A stretch of 64,000 bases of DNA. Origin: Erwinia typographi. GTDB lineage: Bacteria > Pseudomonadota > Gammaproteobacteria > Enterobacterales > Enterobacteriaceae. The stretch lies in assembly GCF_000773975.1 (NCBI RefSeq), contig NZ_JRUQ01000038.1, positions 60,236 to 124,235 of the forward strand, given 5' to 3'. Under the pieces are notes generated by a model. It was not told where the DNA came from. It ran no database searches and worked only from the letters and a program-made list of their open reading frames with translations. The position numbers and the translations under genes are program-made. Shown here piece after piece: positions 45,869 through 55,400 of this stretch; positions within the stretch are counted from its first letter, which is position 1, and every line of letters begins with the position of its first letter.

Positions 45869-45954
45869 AGCCTGATTACAAATCTGATGTCCGGCACCAT
45901 AAATCCTGTCATCTTACAGGCATCAGGCACCAAAACGCCGGTCTTAAGCCCCCC

Positions 45955-47451
45955 TCACCCGCGTTCTCTGAAGAGCAGTGGCAGGAACAGAAACGTCAGC
46001 GCAACCACCGCCATAATCCAGTAAATGTCCAGATAGGCCATCATCCTCGCCTGCTTATACAGCGCCTCCCCCAACGTTTGCACGGTAAACATCACCGTAT
46101 CAGCCGCTGTTAAATGCTCGCCCAGCCGCTCATAGTGCAGATGGGTACGCTGATGCATCAAATTCACTACCCAGGCAATACCGATACTGCCGCCCAGATT
46201 GCGCAGTAAGGTCGAAATTGCCGACGCCTCATTGCTTTTATGCCCTGCTAATCCTTTAAAAGACAGCGCGGCAACCGGGATCAGGATTAACGGCAAACCG
46301 ATAACCTGTAGCACTCTCGCCCATACCAGGCTGGAAAAGTCGATATCCGGCGTTAACCGGCTGAAATGCCAGAGAGAACATGCGCTAACCAGCAGCCCCA
46401 GCAGCACCAGAAAACGCTGGGCGCTAAGTTTACTGGCGATAACGCCGGTCACTATCATTGACAGCATAATCGCCCCGCCGCCCGCGCCAAGCGTCAGTCC
46501 GGCGGTCCAGGCATCGTAGCCCATCAGTTCCTGCGTCATCTGCGGCAACAGCTGGGTGGTGCTGACTACCAGGATGCCGATCAGAAACATCAGCAGGGAA
46601 CCAGTTGCAAAGTTGCGGTGCAGAAACAAACGGATATCGAGGATCGGCTGAGGGTGAAACCACTCCCACAGCGGCAGAAAACTCAGGCAGACGAAGGCAA
46701 TCAGCGCGGTCACGATGATAAAGACGGAATCAAAGCCGTCATACAGATCAAAGCGATCGAGGCAAAGCTGCAGCGCGCTGAAACCAACGATAATCAGCAG
46801 CAGCCCAATATAATCGATACGCATCCCCTCGATTTTGCGCTGCTTACGTTCGCTTACCAGTAGCGGGGGCTCATCAATCAGGTAGTAGCACAGCACCAGC
46901 GACAGCAAGCCTATCGGCACGTTAATCAGGAAAACCCAGTGCCATGAGAGCGCATCGGTCAGCATTCCCCCCACCAGCGGACCGATGGCGGGCGCTACCA
47001 GCACCGCCACGCCGTACAGCGCAAAAGCCTGAGGGCGTTTCTTCTCGCTGAAGGAGTCCACCAGAATAGATTGCTCGACCGGTGCCAGCCCGCCGCCGCC
47101 GATCCCCTGTAGCACGCGAGCCAGAATCAACCACTCCAGCGTCGGCGCGACGCTGCAAAGAAACGAGGCCAAAGTGAACAACGCCACGCTGATCATGTAA
47201 TAGCACTTGCGGCCCAGCGCATTTGCCAGCCATCCGCTCACCGGCAGGATCAGCGCGTTAGCCACCATATAACAGGTAATCACCCACAGCGATTCGTTAT
47301 AGCTCACCCCCATGCTGGCGGCGATGTGATAAAGCGACACGCTGGCTACCGTGGTGTCCAGCACTTCCATAAAAGTGGCGATGGAAGCGACCACCGCAAC
47401 CAGCCACGGGTTGTGATGCCCGGCCGCAGAGCGCGGTAAAAGGGGGTCCAC
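45955..47451 (-). CDS. DHA2-family MFS exporter (EmrB-like)
   Basis: The 498-residue transporter has about fourteen hydrophobic segments and the DHA2 motifs: LDTTVASVSLYHIAASMG in the first membrane segment, SGWLANALGRKCYY (motif A) and VLQGIGGGGLAPVEQS. With the HlyD-like protein encoded three bases upstream it would make an EmrAB-type proton-driven pump crossing both membranes with an outer-membrane channel. As the last gene of the NRPS operon it probably exports the metabolite or a shunt product. Drug efflux is the alternative. Confidence 0.87.
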   Translation of the reverse strand: MDPLLPRSAAGHHNPWLVAVVASIATFMEVLDTTVASVSLYHIAASMGVSYNESLWVITCYMVANALILPVSGWLANALGRKCYYMISVALFTLASFLCSVAPTLEWLILARVLQGIGGGGLAPVEQSILVDSFSEKKRPQAFALYGVAVLVAPAIGPLVGGMLTDALSWHWVFLINVPIGLLSLVLCYYLIDEPPLLVSERKQRKIEGMRIDYIGLLLIIVGFSALQLCLDRFDLYDGFDSVFIIVTALIAFVCLSFLPLWEWFHPQPILDIRLFLHRNFATGSLLMFLIGILVVSTTQLLPQMTQELMGYDAWTAGLTLGAGGGAIMLSMIVTGVIASKLSAQRFLVLLGLLVSACSLWHFSRLTPDIDFSSLVWARVLQVIGLPLILIPVAALSFKGLAGHKSNEASAISTLLRNLGGSIGIAWVVNLMHQRTHLHYERLGEHLTAADTVMFTVQTLGEALYKQARMMAYLDIYWIMAVVALTFLFLPLLFRERG

Positions 47452-47453
47452 GC

Positions 47454-48497
47454 TCAGCGCCTTACGTTAACAAATGGCACCACCGACATTCCCGGCGAGA
47501 GCGGATAGCTGGCGATATCCTTATCGGTAAAAACGATCTTCACCGGAAGCCGCTGAACGATCTTCACATAATTCCCGGTGGCATTTTCAGATGGCAGCAG
47601 GCTGAAAACGGACCCCGTCGCCCGCTGAATACTGTCAACACGCGCCTGGAAACGCTTTTGCGGCCAGGCGTCAACGCGGATTTCAACCGGCTGCCCCGGC
47701 TGCATTTCCGCCAGCTGATTTTCCTTAAAATTGGCCGTAACCCAGATGCGGTCGTCAATCACGTACATCAGTGAACTGCCAGCGCCGATCACGTTCCCCG
47801 CTTCGGCGCTGCGTTTTGCTACGTAACCATCGAACGGCGCGGTAATACGGGTATAGCTCAGCTGCTGTCGGGCATTATCGATTTCAGCCTGGTCCTGCGT
47901 CAGCGTGGCCTGATACTCCTTCAGCACCGCCCTGGCCTTCAGCAGCTGCGCCTGGCTGTAGCTGACGTTCTTACGCTGAGCCAGCAGATTCGCCGCGCTG
48001 GTTTTTGCGCTGGCCGCTTTAGCATCCAGTTCGCTGTGACTGACGGCCATACCGGACTGGCGATAGCGTTGATACTCTTTGTTGTCGCGCTGATATTCAG
48101 CATCGGCCAGCTGAACGTTAGCCTCGCCCTGCTCCAGGCTGGCGGCCAGCGCCGTCAGCTCCGCGCGGCTTTGCTGCACGCGCGCTTCGGTAATGCTGCG
48201 CGCCGCCAGCGCTTTTTCTAAGGCAATCTGCTGGTCGCGGGCGTTAAGCTCCACCAGCAGCTCGCCTTGCTTAACATGCTGATTATCATTGACCTTGATC
48301 GCTGCCACCTGGCCTGAGATCTGCGAGGCGATCTGGGCCAGATGACCATCGATAAAGGCATCGTCGGTGGTCTCCACGCCGCGCCAGAAGCACCACCACC
48401 AGACTGCCAGCGCCAGAGTGGCGACGATAAGCAAGAGTGCAAAACCGGTAAATACGCGTTTTTTTTGCCGCTGCTGCCGATCCACTGGCTCACTCAT
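47454..48497 (-). CDS. HlyD/EmrA-like membrane fusion protein
   Basis: The 347-residue periplasmic adaptor has one N-terminal membrane anchor (FALLLIVATLALAVWWW), a lipoyl half-motif (ASQISGQVAAIKVNDNQ), a coiled-coil hairpin (about residues 85-200), the second lipoyl half (ITAPFDGYVAKRS) and a beta-barrel domain (VTANFKENQLAEMQPGQ). It links the MFS pump to an outer-membrane channel. It overlaps the preceding ABC gene by eight bases and precedes the MFS gene by two, so all are coupled. Confidence 0.88.
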   Translation of the reverse strand: MSEPVDRQQRQKKRVFTGFALLLIVATLALAVWWWCFWRGVETTDDAFIDGHLAQIASQISGQVAAIKVNDNQHVKQGELLVELNARDQQIALEKALAARSITEARVQQSRAELTALAASLEQGEANVQLADAEYQRDNKEYQRYRQSGMAVSHSELDAKAASAKTSAANLLAQRKNVSYSQAQLLKARAVLKEYQATLTQDQAEIDNARQQLSYTRITAPFDGYVAKRSAEAGNVIGAGSSLMYVIDDRIWVTANFKENQLAEMQPGQPVEIRVDAWPQKRFQARVDSIQRATGSVFSLLPSENATGNYVKIVQRLPVKIVFTDKDIASYPLSPGMSVVPFVNVRR

Positions 48498-50217
48498 TGT
48501 TGCCGTTCCCCTGTTCCTGCACCTGCCACAGCCGGTAATAGCCCCCCTTTTTAGCCATCAGCTGCTGATGGTTCCCTTGTTCCACTATTTCACCCTGGTC
48601 CAGCACCAGGATCTGCTCAGCGTATTCAACGGTTCGCAGACGGTGAGCAATCATTATCACGGTCTTACCGACGGCCAGCCGGGACAGCGCCAGCTGGATC
48701 TCCGCCTGGGTCAGGGGATCGAGCAGTGCGGTGGCTTCATCCAGTAGAATAATCGCCGGATCTTTCAGCATCATGCGGGCGATGGAGAGCCGCTGCCGTT
48801 CACCGCCGGAGAGCCTCTGCGCACCCTCACCAAGCCGGGTATGGTATCCCTGCGGCAAGAGGTCGATAAACGACTGGCAGCAGGCCGCACGGCAGGCGGC
48901 CATTACCGCCTCATCGCTGGCGTCTGGACGGCCAATACGGACGTTGTCGATCACCGAGCCGTCAAATAACTGCACGTCCTGGAAGACATAGCCGATGCGG
49001 TCATAAATCTGCGCCGTGCCTAACCGTGTAATATCCACACCGCCCAGCGAAATGGTGCCCTGCTGCACATCCCAGAAGCGGCCTGACAGGTGCAGGAGCG
49101 TACTTTTCCCGCTGCCGGATGCGCCAACCAGCGCGGTAACTGTTCCTTCCGGCACGCTGAAAGAGATATTTTTCAGCACCGGCTGACGGTCATAGGCAAA
49201 GCTCACCCGATCGAAAGAGAGCGCGTTCTGTGCGGGGAGCGGTTGAGCGCTCTCTTCCTCCTGCGCCGTTTCGGCCATCAGAGCGTTCAGACGCCGGGAC
49301 GACTGGCGCATCACGTTCATCAGCGTGAACCAGGCGGCGGCATCCAGCAGTGGGTCAATGACTTTAAACGCCACTAAGACAAACAGCAGCCAGGTGAAGG
49401 GATCGAGTGCCTCATGCAGCAAAAGCTGGCTGGCGCAGATAAACATCGCCACCAGTCCCAGTTCAGTAAACAGCCGGAACAGTTGCACCCCGCCGCCGCC
49501 CCAGGCCTCAATGCCCATACTGGCCTGCTTTATCTCGCCAAAGGTGCGATCCAGCGTGGCAAGCATTCCCTGGTGGCGGTTGAACTGCCGTAAGGTTTTT
49601 ATCCCGCCAATAAATTCCAGCAGCAGCCCGGATGCCAGCGCAAAGCGTTCGCCCTGCCGTTGGGTGGCGCGCAGCATAAATACCGACATGCCCCAAAGCA
49701 GCAGCAGGCCGACGGGGAGAGTACAAAGCAGCGCCAGCGTCAGCGGGACGTTGATGGTCAGCAGCAAGATGACAAAAATCACCGGCGTGCTGAGGTTGAC
49801 GATCACTTCCGGCAGCAAATGAGAAAATATCTCCTCCACCCGGCGCATATGATCGGTTAGCAGCGAGCTGGTTTCTCCCAGCCGACGGCGCTGAAAATAC
49901 CCCAGAGGCAGCTTGCGGAGGTGATCGGCCACGGCTTCACGATAGCGCATCATGATTTCATAGCTGCCGAGAAAACAGCCCAGTTGGCCAAAATGGGAGC
50001 AGATTAGCTGGGCGATAAAACAGATCGCCAGAGCGAAGAGTAGCGCTGACCAGTTTGGCCAGTCGCCCTGGTGAAACGCCACGGTCCGCAGCGCCAGCCA
50101 GGCGATAAAGTACGGTGCAATAGCGAACAGCTGGGCCAGAATACGCAGTATTACGCCCCCGATAATCTGCCTCACTCCCCGCTTGCCCTCTCCCTGGATC
50201 TGATTAAGCATTGACAT
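48490..50217 (-). CDS. ABC transporter, membrane plus ATPase (YbtQ-like)
   Basis: The 575-residue half-transporter fuses six hydrophobic segments (residues 1-310) to an ATPase with [18 protein letters not shown] and IILLDEATALLDP. Its sister is encoded upstream, so a heterodimer is expected, as in YbtP/YbtQ of yersiniabactin clusters, which have exporter architecture but import the ferric siderophore. Similarity to YbtQ is judged from size, pairing and context. Import or export of the product are both possible. It overlaps its partner by 14 bases. Confidence 0.85.
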   Translation of the reverse strand: MSMLNQIQGEGKRGVRQIIGGVILRILAQLFAIAPYFIAWLALRTVAFHQGDWPNWSALLFALAICFIAQLICSHFGQLGCFLGSYEIMMRYREAVADHLRKLPLGYFQRRRLGETSSLLTDHMRRVEEIFSHLLPEVIVNLSTPVIFVILLLTINVPLTLALLCTLPVGLLLLWGMSVFMLRATQRQGERFALASGLLLEFIGGIKTLRQFNRHQGMLATLDRTFGEIKQASMGIEAWGGGGVQLFRLFTELGLVAMFICASQLLLHEALDPFTWLLFVLVAFKVIDPLLDAAAWFTLMNVMRQSSRRLNALMAETAQEEESAQPLPAQNALSFDRVSFAYDRQPVLKNISFSVPEGTVTALVGASGSGKSTLLHLSGRFWDVQQGTISLGGVDITRLGTAQIYDRIGYVFQDVQLFDGSVIDNVRIGRPDASDEAVMAACRAACCQSFIDLLPQGYHTRLGEGAQRLSGGERQRLSIARMMLKDPAIILLDEATALLDPLTQAEIQLALSRLAVGKTVIMIAHRLRTVEYAEQILVLDQGEIVEQGNHQQLMAKKGGYYRLWQVQEQGNGNNE

Positions 50218-51973
50218 CGGATGACTCTCCAGAGCGAATATGCCAGTGTTGCAGCTGAAACTGGCTGTGCCAGAGTTGCTGGTACAGGCCGTTGCTTTCT
50301 ATCAACCCGGAATGGCTGCCGCTGGCTACCAGCCTGCCGTTTTCCATCAGTAAGATGGCGTCCGCCTGCTGCACGGCAAACAGGCGGTGAGCAATAGTCA
50401 GCACCGTGGTATTGGGGCGAGCCAGCCGTAAGGCTTGATAAAACGAGGCTTCGGTCAGCGCATCGGCAAAGGCGGTGGCTTCGTCCAGAATCAAAATCGG
50501 CGTATCCGCCAGCAGCGCACGGGCAATAGCAATGCGCTGTCGTTCTCCGCCGGAAAGCCTCAGCCCGCGCTCGTCCAGCGGAGTCTGGAGCCCCAGCGGC
50601 AGCGCCTGCACAAAACTGTCGGCCTGAGCGATATTGAGAGCCTGATAAATCTGCGCCTCCGACGCCTGCGGATTGCCAATCCGCAGGTTTTCCGCCAGCG
50701 TGCCTTTAAACAGGAAAACATCCTGACTGACTACCGCAAGCCTGTTTGCGCGGGTGCGGTCATCCAGCTCGCTCAGTAATGTGTCGCCAATATGGATTTG
50801 CCCGGCAGAAGCAGGCAGCAACCCGGCAAGCAGCCACGCCAGGGTAGATTTCCCTGCACCGGAAGGGCCAACCAGCGCATAAAAACCGCCCGGTTCCAGA
50901 CGCAGAGAAACGTTATTTACCACTTCCCGCTGTTCATAACGAAAGCTGACGCCCTCAGCGATCAGCGTGGAATTTGCCGGTGTATTAGTGCCCTGAGGGG
51001 ACGAGTCTTCCTGCAAAAAAGGCTGAATACGCGTGATTCCAGCCAGAATTTCGCGCATCAGCGTGCCGAGAAAGGTTACCCGCAGTAGCGGCTTCAGCAG
51101 GCCGCTGCCAAGCATCAGCGCCAGCACGAGTTCAGCGGTGGTCAGCGTACCCTGACTGATGCGCCAGATCCCCAACGGCAGAAGAATAAAGATATTGGCA
51201 TTGAGCAGCACCACAAACAGCGACCAGGCCGGTACGGCGCGCCGGGTGAAACGCCCGACCAGTTGATGATACTGCGTCAGGCTGTCATGCAGCAGCCGGA
51301 AAGAGCGCGAGGTCTGGCGGTAAGCCTTCATGACCGGGATACCCCGGATAAACTCCACGATCGCGCCGTTCAGTCGTTCGGTAGCCTCATGATATTCCGC
51401 GGTTCGCTGTTGCATACCGCGCGAGAAGATTTTTTGCGCCAGAATCGCCAGCGGTACGGTAGCCAGCGCCGCCAGCGCCATTTTCCAGTCCAGCCAGAAC
51501 AGAAAGAGCGCGGCCGTCAGCGGGCTGACCAGCGCGGCGGTCAGGTCTACGGTATGGTGGGCGATAAAGCTTTCCAGCCGTTCCACATCATTGATAATGA
51601 TTTCACGCAGGCCGCCGGAACTGTAGTGCGAAAGCTGCATCAGCGGTAAGCGAGTCAGCGCGCGGGCAATACGCAGACGTACCTGATAAAGCACGCGAAA
51701 AGCGGCAAGGTGACTGAAATAACCGGCGAATGCCAACAGCAGATATTTCAACAGCAGCGCTCCGGCCAGCCAGCCAGCCAGCTGGAGCAGTTGCCCGCCA
51801 GCCAGAACGCCTGCCTGTAGCACATTAGCCGCCATCCACAGCAGGTAATAGGGGATCAGTTCCAGCAGCACCGAAAGCGCGGCAAGGCCAATCGCCCATC
51901 TCAGCGACGTTTTCTCGCCGGAAATCAGGGCCAGCAGCGTACGGACTGGCGAAGGAGAGTGCGTTGATGACAT
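50204..51973 (-). CDS. ABC transporter, membrane plus ATPase (YbtP-like)
   Basis: The 589-residue half-transporter has six hydrophobic segments and an ATPase with [18 protein letters not shown] and ILILDEATAFADA. It pairs with the downstream YbtQ-like protein. In Walker B the family glutamate is present, so both sites should hydrolyse ATP. Its gene lies 18 bases after the small unknown gene and is part of one minus-strand transcript that starts at the NRPS. Its presence argues that the product is a metallophore handled by a dedicated transporter. Confidence 0.85.
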   Translation of the reverse strand: MSSTHSPSPVRTLLALISGEKTSLRWAIGLAALSVLLELIPYYLLWMAANVLQAGVLAGGQLLQLAGWLAGALLLKYLLLAFAGYFSHLAAFRVLYQVRLRIARALTRLPLMQLSHYSSGGLREIIINDVERLESFIAHHTVDLTAALVSPLTAALFLFWLDWKMALAALATVPLAILAQKIFSRGMQQRTAEYHEATERLNGAIVEFIRGIPVMKAYRQTSRSFRLLHDSLTQYHQLVGRFTRRAVPAWSLFVVLLNANIFILLPLGIWRISQGTLTTAELVLALMLGSGLLKPLLRVTFLGTLMREILAGITRIQPFLQEDSSPQGTNTPANSTLIAEGVSFRYEQREVVNNVSLRLEPGGFYALVGPSGAGKSTLAWLLAGLLPASAGQIHIGDTLLSELDDRTRANRLAVVSQDVFLFKGTLAENLRIGNPQASEAQIYQALNIAQADSFVQALPLGLQTPLDERGLRLSGGERQRIAIARALLADTPILILDEATAFADALTEASFYQALRLARPNTTVLTIAHRLFAVQQADAILLMENGRLVASGSHSGLIESNGLYQQLWHSQFQLQHWHIRSGESSDVNA

Positions 51974-51991
51974 GGTGTTTCCCTGCCCCGG

Positions 51992-52393
51992 TTAATGAAT
52001 ATCTTCTAACCAGCGTTGCGCCTGCTGTTCGGCCTCATCCTGGCTGGCAACCACCTGATAGGGATAGGGAATGGTACGGGTGGTGAGATAGCGCAGAGCT
52101 TTGCGCCAGAAAGAGCGTCGAATCGCCTCATCAGGCTCCACTCTTACCGCTCCCCGGCAGTAGCGCTTCTGCGCCTCTTTGGTGCGGGCGCCCCAGGCCT
52201 TATACAGCCTGAAAAAATGCGCGGAGTCCCTGGGCATTTCAACGCCGCTGAAAATAAGCACAAAGGGCTGTTGGCGATCGAGTACCGCCTGGAGGGCAGC
52301 GATATGCTGTTCCGCCTCGCTATCCGGGATTTGCTCGGGCATGACATAATGCACCAGCGGCCAGTCTTGGGTATCAATAATGGATTCTGACAT
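51992..52393 (-). CDS. small conserved protein of the NRPS operon, unknown function
   Basis: The 133-residue soluble protein begins MSESIIDTQDWPLVHYVMP and contains PFVLIFSGVEMPRD, KRYCRGAVRVEPDEA and a late PYPYQVVASQDEAEQQAQRW segment. The pattern (two strands, a helix, a Cys-x-Gly turn, a final helix) recalls a widespread unnamed family with a STAS/SpoIIAA-like look; I base that on memory, not on a search. The start at 52393 has an AAGGA site and lies seven bases after the NRPS stop. It may assist synthesis or transport. It is not an MbtH protein, a type II thioesterase or a thiazolinyl reductase. Confidence 0.65.
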   Translation of the reverse strand: MSESIIDTQDWPLVHYVMPEQIPDSEAEQHIAALQAVLDRQQPFVLIFSGVEMPRDSAHFFRLYKAWGARTKEAQKRYCRGAVRVEPDEAIRRSFWRKALRYLTTRTIPYPYQVVASQDEAEQQAQRWLEDIH

Positions 52394-52400
52394 GCATTGC

Positions 52401-55400
52401 TTATCCTTGTGTGGTCGGCAATATCGCCTGTTGCAGCACGGTAAACAGCGTCGGTTGGGTAATAATGTTCTGGTGGTTACTGTCGGCAATCACGCAATAA
52501 TCAGGCGGAGTGCCGAACCAGTCGTCGAGCCCCCCTTCACCACTCCCCCATTCTGGCTGGCGATGACTGGCCAGCACGACCCGCGCGGGGATATCCAGCG
52601 TCCTGCGCGGCGCGCTGACCATAGCCTGAACGTTGGCGCGGAGGGTGGCGATCAGTCTCTGCAACAGGGCGTCATCCATCTCCAGCTCTGACGGCAGCAC
52701 GCGACGCCAGCAGGCCAGTCGATCGGACGGCGTCAGGGTATCAAAGGTGGTGATGCTGGCGGTGAGCGCTGCCGTCGCCATGGATTGCCACAGGGCATAT
52801 TCACTGGCGGCGCAGCGACGCATGGCCGCCTGGGGCGCAGGATCGATCAGCGTTAATGAGGCTACCTGTTCACCGGCAAGCAACAGTTGATGCGCCATCT
52901 CCATTGCCAGCCAGGCGCCCATTGACCAGCCCGCCAGGTGCCAGGGACCGTCTATACCCTGCCGCCGCAACGCGCCGATCGCGCGCGCGGCCTGCTGTTC
53001 CATCTGCTCTATCGGCGCTTCATCCAGCGTTAACCCGCTGGCCTGAAGGCCAATGCACTGTAGCTGACCATTCAGCGCGGCAGCCAGTCGCTGATAAGGC
53101 GTAGCGAAACCGTCGCTGGCATGCAGACAGATGAGTTTGCGCGGCCCCGCTTCATTCAGTTCGATCAGCGGCGGCGTCAGCGCAGGCTGCGTTAGCAGCG
53201 CCAGCTCCCGTGCCATTTGTTGTAGCGTTGAGTGGGTAAAGATCAGCCTGATGGGCACCTGCTGGCCCCATTCGGCGCTAAGCTGAGTGGCAAGCCGGGT
53301 CGCCAGCAGGCTGTCGCCCCCGGCAGTGAAAAAGTCCTGCTGACGGCTGACCTGGTTGACGCGCAGCAGCTGACACCAGAGGGCGGCCAGACGCTGCTCG
53401 GTCGGCGTTTGCGGCGCTTCGCCGCTCAGCTCCCGCTGCGTAAGCTGATGGGCTGGCTGGGGAAGTTTTTTGCGGTCGATTTTGCCATTGGCGCTCAGCG
53501 GCAGCCTGGCCACGGCGATCAGACGATCGGGCAGCATATACCCAGGCAGACGCTGGGCTAGCCGCGCGTGCAGCTGCTCCGGCGAAATAGCGGGCTGTGG
53601 GCGACAGGCAAGGAACAGCTGCTGGCCGGTAAAGGCCATCGGCGTCCCGGCGTGCGGCCAGACGTCAATCAGGGCAAACCCTGCGGCGGTCAGTAATTCA
53701 CGCCACTGCGTTTCGCTGAGTAACGGGGAATCGCGGTGGCTTTCACCGCCTTCGGCGGCATGTTCAAGCACCGCCGCCGCCGTCACCCACTGCAACTCTT
53801 TGTCGTGGGTGGCCTCCAGCAACAGCAGGCACGCGCCGGGCTTCAGCAACTGGTAGATGTCAGCTAACGTCTCCTCCGGCCGGTGGGCGTTATGCAGCAC
53901 ATTGGCGGCCAGAATCGCATCCATCGAGCCCTGCTCATAGCCCTGAGCGGCGGCGGGCTGATTGATGTCATAGCGGCCGGTACGCAGGGCGTCATACTCG
54001 CCAAAACGCTGTTCGGCATAGTGGGTAAACCACGGGCTGACGTCCGTATGAAGATACGAACCTTCCGTCGCCAGCACGGCAAAAGCGGGCAGCGTGCTGG
54101 CGGTCAGGCCGCCGATACCTGCGCCAATTTCCATCACCTGCGCGGCGGTATTTTTCCCGACCGCCGTCTCCAGTAACCGGGCGGCGACAGAGCCAAGATA
54201 GTCAGCGATGATATTTCCCTGATACAGGGCTTCCGAAGCCCGGCTGTCGCCCTCTGGGAACAGCAGGCTGCTGGCAAGCTGAGGCTCGTGCAGTACGGTT
54301 TCAATCGCGCTGCTGCTGGCAAATAGCCAGTCGGCGAACAGCGGCCCGTTGTCCAGCCAGTTGAGGAACTGCCGCAGACGATGTTTACCATCATCGAGCC
54401 GCTGCTCCAGCGCCAGCGCAGTTGGCGCGCATTCGCCGAGCCGCCATTCGCCCTGCTGCTGCTCAAGCAAACCCTGCTCCTCCAGGCTGTGATGCCAGCG
54501 GGTCAGCAGCCGTCTGAAGCAGGGAGCGATGCGGAGCTGTTGAATGCGTGTTTCAATGCGCCAGCCCTCCGGCAGGAGGAAGTTCATCTGCTGCAAAATG
54601 TGCAGCATCATCAACGGCGCCAGTGATTCGCTCTCCGTCTGAAATGCCGCCAGCGACGCCAGCCGGGTCGGTTCAGGCAGCCGTTCGGCAGCGTGATGGC
54701 CTGCCGCCAGCAGCGTTTCCTGCGCTGAATCCCCTGGCGCTATCACCAGCCAGGCCGCCAACTGCTGCGCCCCGGACGGGGTTTTCACTACGTCGGCGAC
54801 CGCTGCCAGCACCGGTTCTTCCGCCAGCAGCGCCGCTTCGATCTCGCCCAGCTCAATGCGGTAGCCGCCAATCTTCACCTGAGCATCGCGCCGACCGAGA
54901 AACTCAAGGCAGCCCTGCGCGTCATAGCAGGCGAGATCGCCCGTACGGTAAAGACGCTGCTGACTGGCGTCGTGATGAATAAACGCCGCACGGGTCCGTT
55001 CAGGATCGCGCCAGTAGCCGGATGCCAGCCCAACCCCGGCGATATACAATTCGCCCGCCACGCCGGCCGGACGATCCCGCCCTTGCGCATCCAGAACCGC
55101 ATACTGCTGGTTAGCCAGAGGATAGCCGTAGGGCACGGCGTTGCCGCGCGGGTTCAGCGGATCGATGTCGTACCAGTTTGACCAGATGGCGGCTTCCGTT
55201 GCGCCGCCAAGCGCGATCGGCCGCGCTGCGGGCGCTACGGCTGGAATTCGGGCCACCAAATCCCAGCCGATCCAGTCACCGGAAAGCAGAATGTGGCGCA
55301 GATCCGGCAGCGTAGCGTTGTGCGCCTGGAGGTGCGCCACCAGCATCGCCATCAGCGAAGGAACGGAATTCCAGCAGGTCACCCGATGCTGGCGCAACAG

